DNA from: Larimichthys crocea
Taxonomy: Eukaryota; Chordata; Actinopteri; Sciaenidae
Direction: 5' to 3'
Assembly: GCF_000972845.2 (NCBI RefSeq)
Contig: NC_040021.1
Coordinates: 8,103,291 to 8,167,290 of the forward strand
DNA: 64,000 nt
A program made the position numbers and the translations under genes. The notes under the pieces were generated by a model. The model was not told the origin of the DNA. It saw only the letters and a program-made list of their open reading frames with translations, and made no database searches. Shown piece by piece: positions 13,587-31,209 of the stretch. Position 1 is the first letter of the stretch. The number at the start of each line of letters is the position of its first letter.

Positions 13587-15565
13587 ATATATATATAACC
13601 ACTGGACATAAACCAAAGAAACATGTTATAGCATATAGGCTGTGAGTCGGAGAGATTTAGAAGCTAGTTCATGACTACTGGAAGTGTACAAAGTGTGACT
13701 TTGCCTTCAGCGGGAGATAAAAATACTGTGCTGCTGCACTGACTCCACACTAGCTGTCACAGGAAAAAATGAAGCATTATTTAAAATGATCAATGTGGTG
13801 AGAGGTGCTTCATCGTTGTTTTACAGTGCACGAGAAGTCTTGTGTAAGTAAAGGTAGAATAAATTGCAGGGTGTGTGAAGCCAGGAGTCAGCTGTGGTCT
13901 CTGCTTGGTGGAAGTGTGTGTATCATCTCATTAGAGCGACTTCCTCTTAAATTAAAGGACACACCACAACAAGGTGCTCTTTAATTTCTCAAGGACTCTG
14001 CTGGCCTCTGCAGCTCTCGACTAATCCCTACACTGAAAACAAACTATATCCCGCATGAAAATGCTCACACCGTCTTACATCTGTGTGTCTGTATTTGCTG
14101 TCTGTGTGTCAGTGTTCTACTGTGTAGGGTTTTACCTTTGGAATGAGGAGACGCAGTGGGGGCGGGCCCACTCTCGGCCTCTTATACCGGGGACAGCAGT
14201 TCAACCGTGAGCATGAAATGGTACTGTGATGACGGTGATGACAGGCGATGCTACTGTCTGTCATACACATACTGCACTTGGGCATCTTCAGAAGTAAGAT
14301 CTGTGCGACGCCGGCTATCATCTGACACGATATTGTATCATTATAGGATATATAAAGAGGAGCACAGGAAGAATTCTATATATCAACTCATTGAAGCTTC
14401 ACCAGGAGGTTACTGTGTATCACACTCTGGTATCTGTCTCTGTCTCCCTTCTGGCGGTTATGGGACTGCATAAAGGCGTGCTGCGCAGGCAGGACTCTGT
14501 CGCTGAGCTGGGAGCTGCTGTCATGCAGCAGGCAGATGTGTGCTGCTCTTGGCTGCTGGAGGCCTCGTCCTCACGCTGCCCAGAGCCTGCTGCAGGCCAT
14601 GTCGTGGTGTCCACTGATGTGGGCATCATGTCTCCAGGTAAAACGGATCGTATTGGCTCTACACTCGCTTGCGGGCATGTAAATTGTTCAAGATAGTATC
14701 TCAATAAGAGATTTTTTTTTTTCATACTTCCTCAGTGGGCTAGCTCTGGGTTCTGTTTGCTGTCTATTTCCTGGGCCCTGGTATTGTAGCAGCAGAGCCT
14801 GTTGCCTGATACGACCAGGCCCACCTGGCGTTGCCTCCGGCGGCCCTGCTGTGCCAGCTGGTGTGGAGGGCGGGCATGTGCTGCAAGGGTGACTTGCCTC
14901 ATGGGTCTTTGCCAGGGTCTTTAACTGGGGGTCTGTGGAGTGGCAGGTGAGCGATTGTGGCTTTTGTGTAGCTGACACTTAAGCATGAAACCCTTTTAAA
15001 GGAAGCGAAAGCGTGCAATAAATGATATTGTGACGTAACCAAGTAGAGATTCATATGTTCCTCATGATTCAAATTTATACATATAAAAACACGAGCTTAT
15101 TCAAGTACACTTGTGTACTAGTGTTGTAATTATCCTCAGTGATGCAGCGTGTCCTCTTAATCCACTTGTTTTCACCTTCTTCTCTGCATCATGTGGTACA
15201 CTGCATATGGATCCCCTATTGCATGTATCTCTTAGTCTATTTTTATGTTGGCCTCCAGGTTTCCACTGGCTCACGGCCTCCTTCTGGCTGGTATCACAGC
15301 AACCAGACATCTGCACCGGCCCCTGGTGTTGGCGTGCCTTTACGGCATCATGGGGCTCGTCCACATCTTCCTCTTCCTCAACGTCAAAGACGGACCGTCG
15401 CGCTTCCGCAGGCCAGTTTTTTATGCAGTAAGCCTTTTGGTGAAATTGAACGTTTCTCGTCGTTTTTCTCTTACTTGATCCGGTGCTTGTTTCAGCGTGC
15501 CGTTTTGTATTCCATGTAGAGCACTGCCTCATCGAGCTGCACACACAGACAGATATAATATATAT

Positions 15566-15601
<36 letters not shown>

Positions 15602-17336
15602 GGCACGGGTTTGCATAGTCCCCACCTCTGCGTCCTCAGCTTACAGTGACGTAAAGCTGTCTGCAGACAGACTATGTTGTGACCTTTCCCTCCTTCAGTT
15701 CATGCTCATAGAGAACGCCACCTGTTGCTGGCTGCCTCCGACTTCCTGACGAAGCATCATGGGACAGTATGACCCTTCCCGCCACTGTGCTGTGCAGCTT
15801 TCTCCTGGTGAGTTACCCTCTCTATCTGTGTTGGAACAGATTGTCTCTGATGTTTTGATGTCAGTGCTTATATTAGACAATGTGAAAATGTTAACATTTC
15901 TTTCTGCAGTATCGAGTAATACAACCACAATGATTCAAACGGGTTCAAAGTTATTCTGGGTAGGACTACTCAGCTCTCTGAGTCACTGACTGTCAGCAAG
16001 TGCTACCGTGAAAAAAGCACAAAACAAACCGGTGATGTGGCGCAAATTTAACAACTTGACAAAGATCTGACATGCAAGATATTCATAGCAGGATGTTGTG
16101 CTATTTCAGTCTTTTTTGATATAGTTGAAGGTGACAGTAAATAAACAGTGAGGTATAGGATGCTGTAGGACAGGATCAAAGACATCAGAGAATATCATAG
16201 AAGGAAAAACAAGTGAGAAGGTCGTGGTGTGTGTGTGTGATTAAGATATATATATATAATAATATATATATTATATATATAGAGATATATAATTATAATA
16301 TAGATATATTATATTATAGATTTATTAAAATAGCCTGTTTAGGTTTAAGAGAAGTTAANNNNNNNNNNTTTTCTGTTCATGTTTCACAGGTGCTACCTCT
16401 CTTGTCATATACTACCGATTCCTTCATCCCAAGTCAACAGAGATCTCCCAGGGTCCGAACCATAACCACGTGGGCAGCACGTGTATAGAACGAGGCGAAT
16501 CCTCCTTCTCCTTCGGGGACAAAAGCCTGCCAGCTCCCTCCATGCAAAACCACGGCAGCTTCTCTCTCTCAGGTGTGGCTGGTTCTCTGCTGGAGCACCC
16601 CGGGACCTGCGGCGTCCGAGCTAACAGCTCCTGCCCTTGCTACCATCACCACTGGCTCCTAATCCGGCTGGCTCTGAAAACAGGAGACCTGAGTAAGATC
16701 AACAGAGCGTATGGGGCAGGTGGAGCAGCAGCAATACTGGACATGGAGGAGTACAACCAAGGGTTTAAGAGCAACGAGGGTATGACTATCACAGCACCAG
16801 GCAGCTGCGAGGCCATCTCCACCTCAGAGTCTCAGGGGAAAGGCCTGGCACCCCTCTCAGACTGCAAAGACGAGTTCCAAAGCGTGAGCGAGCCCACGTC
16901 AAGCGAACAGCCCGAAGAGGAGGAGGATGACAGTCTGGATATGGAGAGCCCGCTGGAGACACCCACATCAGATTTCAAACGTAGTTCACCCGAGGGCAAA
17001 TCTGTGTTTGGAGACAGCCCGGAGCCGTATTTCTGCCCTACAGAGTCAAGTTCAACCTTATATTTCAGCGCCGATCCTCAGTCTCCCAGCAGTGCCAGTA
17101 ACCCCCGTTTGGACCGGGACACTGGGGTTCGGGAACATGGGGTGCGCCTTAGCTCAATCCCCAGCGATCCAGCTCTTCACAGAGATATACGTGGGATCAT
17201 GGGCCGGGTTGGACCACGCTGTACCTCCACTCCTAAATTGGACTCCGGAGTGATGGACTCCTCTAATATCCCTCATCTCACAGGTCCCAGAAGGCAGCTT
17301 ATAATGTCCCGAAGAGACGAGGAAGAAACCTTCTAG
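10243..17336 (+). CDS. xkr5: XK-related protein 5-like
   Basis: Multi-pass XK-family membrane protein. Relatives XKR4, XKR8 and XKR9 are caspase-activated phospholipid scramblases; no such activity is established for XKR5. Exons: 10243-10375, 11366-11549, 11723-11907, 12006-12218, 12537-12706, 12973-13084 and 16390-17336; all are GT-AG with consistent phase, giving 647 aa. Family landmarks include the pattern QADVAALWLLEAL, RPGHLALPPAALLCQLVWR, FHWLTASFWLVSQQPDI, VKDGPSRFRMASFY and LVIYYRFLHPKST. The last exon encodes a long hydrophilic tail containing HHHWLLIRLALKTGDLSKIN and STLYFSA, both of which I recall from mammalian XKR5, so XKR5 is favoured over XKR7. ATG 10243 is the first in-frame start after the promoter; another in-frame ATG lies at 10275. 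Intron 6 contains the damaged duplicate and the assembly gap described separately. Intron 1 carries a short GGAGCT repeat near 10540. Confidence 0.85.
10927..13518 (+). repeat. Direct repeat copy 1 (intact xkr5 exons 2-6)
   Basis: About 2.59 kb that recurs at 13677-16238 in the same orientation. This copy carries xkr5 exons 2-6 with open frames and intact splice sites, plus the flanking introns. It ends at a GT run followed by a TATC microsatellite. Confidence 0.9.
13519..13597. repeat. (ATCT)n microsatellite with AT tail
   Basis: About 17 tandem tetranucleotide units followed by an AT dinucleotide run. It lies exactly where copy 1 of the xkr5 direct repeat ends, so it is a likely point of assembly failure. 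Confidence 0.9.
13677..16238 (+). repeat. Direct repeat copy 2 (indel-riddled)
   Basis: About 2.56 kb, nearly identical to 10927-13518 but with many single-base deletions and insertions, spread over exons and introns alike, and a few substitutions. The CA run near 15572-15596 is longer than its counterpart near 12852-12862. It ends in AT-rich sequence and an N gap. The pattern suits an unpolished or second-haplotype read end joined beside the good copy. A real recent tandem duplication is less likely. Confidence 0.88.
14113..15807 (+). pseudogene. Broken duplicate of xkr5 exons 2-6 (probable assembly artifact)
   Basis: The exon counterparts are about 14113-14293, 14456-14637, 14736-14946, 15259-15427 and 15699-15807. 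All five are shorter than the intact exons (181/184, 182/185, 211/213, 169/170 and 109/112 bases) and contain frameshifts. The exon 3 counterpart has also lost the A of its AG acceptor, near 14455. None of these exons can contribute to a functional XKR5, so they should not be annotated as alternative exons. They lie inside intron 6 of the intact gene model. Confidence 0.8.
16239..16368. other. AT-rich low-complexity tract and 10-N assembly gap
   Basis: A TA-rich tract (about 16245-16330) precedes ten Ns at 16359-16368. A run of exactly ten Ns is typical of a gap of arbitrary or estimated size, so the true length of xkr5 intron 6 is unknown here. The last xkr5 exon begins 21 bases after the gap. 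Confidence 0.9.
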
Positions 17337-18560
17337 CTTTCTCAAGACAGAATCAGGGAAAGAGCATCAGCAACTTAAGCTTTTTCATCTACTCAGTGCT
17401 GTAGGATGAGAAGGCTGGCAGAAATTTCACCTCTATATGTCTATATACAGTATCTAATACACTGTGGGGCCTGGTATAATGCTAAGCTAAGCCCGTGCTC
17501 TTCACAAATCATAAGCTATTTTCTAAAAGCGTTGCTTTGCCCAAATGCTCGACACACAGAGGTGAAACCTTCAGCAGTGTTTTCATCACACATAAAGAGG
17601 CTAATCAAGGAGCTAATTAGCCACAAAGTTAGTGTGTGGGGTCAGACACAGATTCTACCTGACACTTAATTAACTAAAGCCTCAAGAATCATACTGTGCA
17701 ACAATAAATATTGATTCTGCCAGATTGTAATTACATATTTAAAGACATAGCCATGAGTTATATCAGAACATCATAAGAAATATGCAGCTGTTTCATTATC
17801 TCGGGCAACTGATGATCTCTATATTATATACTAACACTGCTGTCGTTCACGTTATTCATTGCCAGCAGTGACGAGAATAAAAGGGAGGGGGAGTGTGTGT
17901 GAATCTTCACCCTCTCAGCGTAAGCCAGAGCTTTGTTGGCTTCTTAAAAAGCACAAATATCTTCTGTAACATATGTGTGTTGCTGTGATTTATTTATTTT
18001 TTTGTTATACCCATAAAGAAGAAGAAAAAAACAAAACAAAAAACAGATCCCCCTCAGACAATAACACACTGTATCTTTTTGTATAATCACGTCGACTGGC
18101 ATTGCTTCGAGCAGGGCTAGTGTATCAAACCTGGCAAAACTGTGTTTGACGTTTTAACTTTATTTACATGTTGACCATGTAATTGCTAAAAAATTTTGAA
18201 TTTGGGGCGGGGTGTGTGTGTGTGTGTGAGGGGGGGGGGGATCACGTCTCAGGCACTGACTTTAAAAAAGGCTTTTAACCGTCTATTGTGTAACAAAAAT
18301 GAAAAGATGCTTATGAGGTACTTGTAGTGACTTTTTTATGTGCTCTCGAGTGATATTTCTAGGGGGACAAATGCATTTTTTTTTTTTTTTGCTCATTAAT
18401 GAATTTACTCTTGTGTAAAAAACGGATGAAATCCACTTGCAAATGATGCTGGGTTTTCTGTCGTTGCCCAGGTGACTGCCTATAATATGATATCCTGAAC
18501 TGTGAAGGCCACTGGTGGCTTTTAAACAAGCAATAAACAGCCTACATATTGGGGTGACTG
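17337..18560 (+). other. xkr5: xkr5 3'UTR
   Basis: Non-coding sequence after the xkr5 stop. AATAAA occurs at 17703 and again at 18532, the second only about 110 bases before the tram2 CRE. A GT run followed by a G run lies at about 18212-18240. If the distal signal is used, the 3'UTR is about 1.2 kb. Confidence 0.5.
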
Positions 18561-18642
18561 GAGTGTGCAAAGTGTTTGTAATTATTTGATGTTTGCATGT
18601 AAAGGATTTCATAATTTTTTTTTGTTGAAATGCTCCTTTTTG

Positions 18643-18707
18643 TGACGTCAGACTGTGTAAAAAGAAGGTATTTACGACGCTCGCCCTTTAAGACGTGGCG
18701 CATGCGC
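18643..18707 (+). promoter_or_regulatory. tram2: tram2 promoter: CRE and NRF1-type site
   Basis: A palindromic CRE, TGACGTCA, lies at 18643-18650, and a perfect NRF1-type palindrome, GCGCATGCGC, at 18698-18707. The tram2 ATG is at 18795. There is no TATA box close by, and local CpG density is raised. This suits a housekeeping-type promoter. Motif identity is read directly; function is inferred. Confidence 0.6.
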
Positions 18708-18794
18708 AGGCGAGCGAGAAAGTTAACTCCTGAACTTCGTAGTCAGAAATTTTTCAGATTTATAAAATAGCAGGGAAAACAGCTTTGGGTTGAC

Positions 18795-25798
<7,004 letters not shown>

Positions 25799-26560
25799 GA
25801 CAGCGCACTGACTGGCCTGAACAGTGGCCTTGGCTTTGGCTAAGGTTTCTCATCAGCACAACAGGAAAACTGGCGGCCACTGGCCACCAAGCCTCTTGTT
25901 GAGTATGTCCTGAGATGTTACAGGGACTCAGTCACTACAGACTTAGGCTTGAATGCTGGAAAATGAAATCCAAGGAAATCCCTCGAGCCCAATAGACATT
26001 TACTCCTCATCATATCAGTATTTTTTATACACCCACGCAGCCTGCTATCCCACCCTAAAGGAGCACCATTGTATGCAGAATGATCTGAAATGTAAAGTGA
26101 ACGCAGTATGCGGCACGCACGTTACTGTGTGTGTCAGCGTTGAATGTGTCGATGCATATCCTCATACATAAAGTACTGTATTGGTTGTATTGTGACGTTG
26201 CAGCTGTTTTTCAGCTCTTCCCAATTGAGCCGGCTTTGCTTGTTTTCTTCTCTGGTCTATTGGAGCAGAAAAGCGTTACTGATGATTACGGTCTGATATG
26301 AGCTTACTGTATGCTGGCCTTTAACATTAACCCTTCACTGTGTCAGTGAAGGGATTTTTGGCCAATCAATGGGCTCCTCCTTATGATTTATGTCTGTTTA
26401 AATCCTACATTTGTCACTGGTCACTTAACAGATAAGCATCAAGTATGTATGTTGGATATTACCGCATGCCATTCCATGTTTTTTTTTGTTTTTGTTTTTT
26501 TCTTTTAATTGTTTTGTTAATTACTTTATTAAATAATGCAATTTTCTGAAATAACAGTGT
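25799..26560 (+). other. tram2: tram2 3'UTR
   Basis: Non-coding sequence after the tram2 stop. ATTAAA at 26528 is the best poly(A) signal seen and predicts cleavage near 26545-26560. efhc1 converges on this end from the opposite strand, leaving only a few hundred bases between the two predicted cleavage sites. Confidence 0.5.
26331..26353. repeat. Perfect 10-bp hairpin in the tram2 3'UTR
   Basis: CCCTTCACTG at 26331-26340 and CAGTGAAGGG at 26344-26353 form a perfect stem with a three-base loop (TGT). Transcribed in the tram2 3'UTR it would make a stable short hairpin. It lies about 175 bases before the candidate poly(A) signal. Confidence 0.7.
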
Positions 26561-26924
26561 GGACTGTGACTGTGGAGTTTTCATTTTATACACTTGACAC
26601 ATCTGTACATTTCATAACATGGTAACAGCAGCGTGTTCTGGTTGTTCTGCATCAGTTGATGCAGATGGGAATCATCCAAGGGTGTCACCTCTCAATGATT
26701 TGTTTTTATGTGGCTGATGGGACACCATTTTAGAGACTAAATGTTCATGCTTGGTTGCTCGTCTCTAACAAAACCTTTTTGAAGTAGCCAATCCGGTTTT
26801 AGAGTAGGCCTCTGCAAACGTTTGGTACATGCCTAAAATAAGAAGGGTATTTTCAGTCACCAGTACGAAACAGAAGGTGTCACATTCAGTCAAACTGATC
26901 CGTTTTACTGCAACAGGTTCAGTG

Positions 26925-26930
26925 TTTATT
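26925..26930 (-). terminator. efhc1: Candidate efhc1 poly(A) signal
   Basis: AATAAA on the minus strand (TTTATT on the plus strand), about 75 bases beyond the proposed efhc1 stop codon. Its closeness suits a short 3'UTR ending before tram2's 3' end on the opposite strand. Confidence 0.45.
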
Positions 26931-27005
26931 AATTATATACATTCTGCTAAGGCTTTAAATCATCCTTTTGTGGTAGTGAACACTTTAATCCAGCCTTCCC
27001 TGACA

Positions 27006-30000
27006 TCATGGAGATGGCTCTGCCATATCATCACCTGATAAAGAATGGAAAAAAATAGGGATAATCTGTTGTCTATTTGCAAGACAAACATCTAACATCT
27101 ACTGGATGAGCTGTATTATTGACGGATAATTCAAGTGAATTGATTCATACCATTTTGCTCAGCTGGCTGGTTGTTTGTGGCTCTTACACCCAGCTTCTGA
27201 CGCAAAGACTCGAGTGTCTGAGAAGGGATCTGGCTTGAGATGGACTCGAGGTACTTCAGCACATAGAGGTCGGCATCGGTCAACACAAAGCGGTGGCTGA
27301 AAACTAAAAAAACAGATCAAAAAGGGAAGAGAAAGATGCCATGAGCTGAACTTTTAGGTTTTATGATCTATTAATCCCCTACAGAAAAACAAACTTACAG
27401 CTTAATCTATCTAGAAATAATAGGTTTTTGGAGAAAAGATGAATAGATGAATATTCCTTTTGGAATCCAAGATATAATAATATCAAAACAAACTTTTAAA
27501 TGGAGATTGGTACCCTCTACAGTGGCTCCAATAGCAAAGTCTGCAGGTGAGTAGAACTCAGGATTATCCGGTGAGGAGCCCGGCTTCGGGATCTGTGTCT
27601 TTTCCAGGAACTTGCCACCGATGATGCCAGAGTTGCGAGAGGGCTTTTCATAAATATTTATCATGTCATTGGACAGGTAGTAGCACAGAATGAAACGTCT
27701 GCTCTCATCTTTGGGATCCTGGGAGTCCTGGAATGTCAGTAACACAGGACGGCTTAAGCAAGGACAGAAATGATCTGTTTTGTTGTCAGTGGCTGTGATT
27801 TTTTTCCTGGACATGTTTTGAATCCAGGGTTGGGCCCATGGTTACAATGTAGAATGACCAACAAGGTTTATCTTACTAATGGCTTGGACTGTTGCAGTTT
27901 GGTGACTTGTAACTATATATAACCAACCATTAGTCATTCAGAAGCGGCACAAACATGCTCGCACACATGTTTACTCACCAGCCGTGCACAGTAGCGCAGC
28001 ACTTGGTCATTTTCTAGCATCTTTATCACGTTCTTTTTGGGAGGCTCAGGAATTAAATGCAAACAATTCTGGAGAGAGTCTTCAAGTGAACCAAAGCCAT
28101 TGTAGGGAGGGAGTTCCTGTAAGTCAAAAGAGATCATAACATAAAGTGTGACTTTATGACCTCAGGCAATATAGAAAAGTTTTAGTTTTGTAAAGAAAAA
28201 CAAAAAAATAGTTTCTCACCTTCTTCGTCTCTTGAAGCGTGTCAGTCTGCTTTGAGACGTCTAGGGGTTTTATCTCCATGTCAGGGTGGTTCTTCTGGTA
28301 ATACTCTTTAGTGAAGCCGTCGCAGTCGTACACCAGGAAGCGACGGCTCAGCATCTTCATGGTTTGACCCACCTGGAAGTCTTTGGGGGAGTAGTACTCA
28401 TCCACTTCCTTTTTTGAAACCTCCAGCACACAGCTGGGAAACATCTCTGAAAAGAAATAAGAAGAGTGCTGTTGTGTAGCAGTTGATTAAGAATAAGAAT
28501 CACAATGTTTATAATGTCATAGTATTCTATTATTAATCTCTTTCATGTTGTCTCATGTCACAGACAGTGTTGCACCTCACCAGACTTGATTTTCTTGGGC
28601 AGCTTCTGCCTGCGCATCACGATAGGGAAAGGATCTCGGCCACTGTTGAGTTTATGGACCTCTCTGATCTCCACTGTGTCATCCACAAGGAAATACTGGA
28701 TGGTAACAGGCCTGGTCTCCCCGAACATGGAGTCAGCGTCGTCCCACAGGGCATAGAAACGCAGCACCTGACCAAGAAGAGGTTAAAAGCCTGAAACTAG
28801 AATCGGTATGCCAATACTGGCATCAATGACAATGACGTCACAAGATCAATTATTATGTTACTTATTTTCAAGTTGACTTGCATGATTCAGAAGAGTTCAC
28901 ACACAAATTGGCTCACAATCAAGTTAAAGTAACACAAATTTCACAGATTTGGTGACCTAGTTATTGCAACAGATGCATAATGCTGACCTTGGTGGTCATC
29001 TTTTGAGAGGTGTTTCTCATATTTACTTAATTCTTCCAAGAGCTGTCTACTATGAGTTGAATAGAACATTGTAAAAACAACACAAGGAGATCAGAGTTGT
29101 TATTGTACTCCTGCTCGATCCAGATCTGGGTTTGTAATGGTCACCCAGTGAGTTTAGAATAAAACCTGAATTTTCTTTACCTTACGATCCATGGTGAGAA
29201 ACCGCTGTCTGGTGTCCCAATCGGAGGGTGTTGTGTAGGTAGGCGGAGGGTTTTTGTGACATTTGCTGTAAGGATCCACAGGCATGGGCTCAGGCTCATT
29301 CAGAACAATGCCCTCACTGTCCATGAATTCCTATAAGATGAGAGAAACACACAGACAGAGTACGACTAAAACAGCAGATCCATATTTTTGTGTCAAACAC
29401 AGAGAAAAACAATAAAGATAACATACAGGATTCACACAGGTGGGTGTTGTACCTTGGTAAAAGTGTCACACTGCGTGATGTGGTACTTGACCCCGTACAC
29501 CTCCAGGTCCATGCCAAGGTTGAGGTCTTTCCACTGGTAATGATCTCCTCGTTCATTCTTGGGCAGACGCTGGCGTTTGAGCCGTTTCCCCTGCGGTATC
29601 CCAGAATTCTCCACCCTGGGCTCAATGATGCACATGCTGTCATCCTCGAGGTAGTAGTAAATGACCACGGGGCGCATGCGGTAGTCTTCCTCAGGGGAGT
29701 ACAGGACGTTTTCCTCAAAGTATGCATAGAAGCGTAGCACCTACAAGACAAGAAGGTGGTGAAGGAGAAACACGACCTCTTCAAATACTAATCCTACACC
29801 TCTAGGCATTATTGTACCTTCTTGTCAAGGGCCACATGAGCTGGGATGAAGTCCTCTACTAGGCTCTGGTCATAGGAGCCATAAGTAATGTCTGGTGTCT
29901 CAAAGGACAGCTCATTGATCTCCTGCTGGATCAGCTGCTCTGATAAAAGGGGATCCTGTCCGATACCCACAGTGGGACGACGGGGCAGAGCGTAGCCATT

Positions 30001-30454
30001 CTTATAGCTCAATGTCTGGGGACGATGGAAGGATGATTTCTGTGGAGGAAGATGATTAAATGAACAGAAATATAGATTTAAGGGTATTAAGCGGATTAGA
30101 TATTTGCACTACACTCAAGGACACATTATATAACACAACACCGTGCTACAGAAAGCTGTGTGAGATATAGAGGTGGACAGAATAATAGGAACAGCTGCTG
30201 TACAATACAAACCTGGAACAGTGAATTTCATCTCACATATTTTAATGAGGATGAATTTGAGACTTCAAGTTCCTCTTTAAAAACTTTTTGTTCTAATCTT
30301 GCTCGACTATTAAAGCCTTGCGTTATTTACTTTACAAAGATAGTCATAGTTAGTTAACTTTCAACTTTAACCAACGTTACTTTCTTACCGTTACATCCCG
30401 GAAAGTGTATCCTGGTAAAAAAGGTTGTCCATGGCTATTCCAGTTCCAAGACAT
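27006..30454 (-). CDS. efhc1: EF-hand domain-containing protein 1 (myoclonin-1), EF-hand absent
   Basis: Microtubule-associated protein of motile cilia and flagella (a doublet microtubule inner protein); human EFHC1 is linked to juvenile myoclonic epilepsy. Exons in transcript order: 30454-30389, 30039-29818, 29740-29453, 29330-29181, 28767-28581, 28446-28220, 28116-27979, 27727-27514, 27303-27151 and 27034-27006; phases agree and give 557 aa. Three DM10 domains start near residues 97 ([12 protein letters not shown]), 243 ([12 protein letters not shown]) and 419 (VLRYCARL), matching the human layout. Human EFHC1 is about 640 aa with a C-terminal EF-hand; here the protein stops after ...GDDMAEPSP with none. 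The last exon is only 29 bases and is my inference from a good pyrimidine tract and phase; without it, reading on gives a similar short end. An RFX X-box lies upstream, consistent with ciliary expression. Confidence 0.92.
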
Positions 30455-30597
30455 TGCTGGTTTTTCTTCTTCTTTAAATACCTTACACCTCTACAAGATG
30501 TTAAACTGTTTGATTTCCGTAATTTTGTGGGTTTAAATGAGGTTTTTGCTCGCGTGTGAAAAAAGCTCCACCACAGCTCCACCGTGGTAAGTTTGTG

Positions 30598-30611
30598 GTA
30601 TCCATGGAAAC
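30598..30611 (-). promoter_or_regulatory. efhc1: X-box (RFX site) upstream of efhc1
   Basis: Read on the gene strand the sequence is GTTTCCATGGATAC, two half-sites in the RFX consensus form (GTNRCC, spacer, RGYAAC) with one mismatch in the second half. It lies about 145 bases upstream of the efhc1 start codon, the usual distance for ciliary genes. Motif and position are seen; RFX/FoxJ1 control is inferred from what is known of motile-cilia genes. Confidence 0.7.
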
Positions 30612-31200
30612 GGCACGACAGTAACACTTTGTAGACAATTAAAATAAATAAATAAATATTTCATAGAACTACAGCTGAATGGAACAAACAGTGACAACTT
30701 AAAGAAATAAAGTCCAGATGTAGTAGGAAATTAATTATTACATATATTTAAAATATAATAAGGGTAAAACACCATCATATCCTCCATAATATCTTTTTTT
30801 TTGTTTAATACATGCGAATATAATCAATTTAAGTAAGTAAAATATCTGAAAATTATTAGGCGAATATAATCAATTTAAGTAAGTAAAATATCTGAAAATT
30901 ATTAGCCATAGCTGTAAATAACTTTATTATAGCTGGGTAAATTATTCAAACGCTCTTAAACAAACTGAAGTGCTCTAACTTTACCTGCAGGGGGCGAGCA
31001 ACACCAATAAATCTCCCTGATAGGTCAGCATCAGCATACAATCTTGTGAGTTCATGATGTTAACTCTCTATATTTGTAGTATTATATCATTGTGACTTCA
31101 GAGAAGTTGTTTGTCTGTAATAAAATCACTGTGTTGTGCACATGTCAAGTAATATTTAAAACATAATCTCAGAAGAAAGTGTGCAACAATTCAACAAAAC
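30612..31200. other. Short intergenic stretch efhc1-eva1a
   Basis: AT-rich and non-coding. Apart from the 46-bp tandem duplication at 30814-30905 I see nothing of note. It separates the efhc1 promoter from the predicted 3' end of eva1a. Confidence 0.6.
30814..30905. repeat. Perfect 46-bp tandem duplication
   Basis: The units at 30814-30859 and 30860-30905 are identical over all 46 bases. The unit begins GCGAATATAATCAATTTAAG. Perfect identity suggests a very recent slippage or duplication event, or an assembly error. Confidence 0.9.
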
Positions 31201-31209
31201 AGTGGACAA

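Noticed and set aside
13519..13597. CRISPR-like or regulatory array
   Set aside because: A plain tetranucleotide microsatellite without spacers, in a vertebrate genome.
14113..15807. A second functional xkr5 gene or alternative exons
   Set aside because: Every exon counterpart carries frameshifts and one acceptor is lost; the intact copy plus the last exon at 16390 already make a complete protein.
26821..27040. Plus-strand frame across the efhc1 3' end
   Set aside because: It overlaps the efhc1 terminal exon and 3'UTR on the opposite strand and has no recognisable motif.
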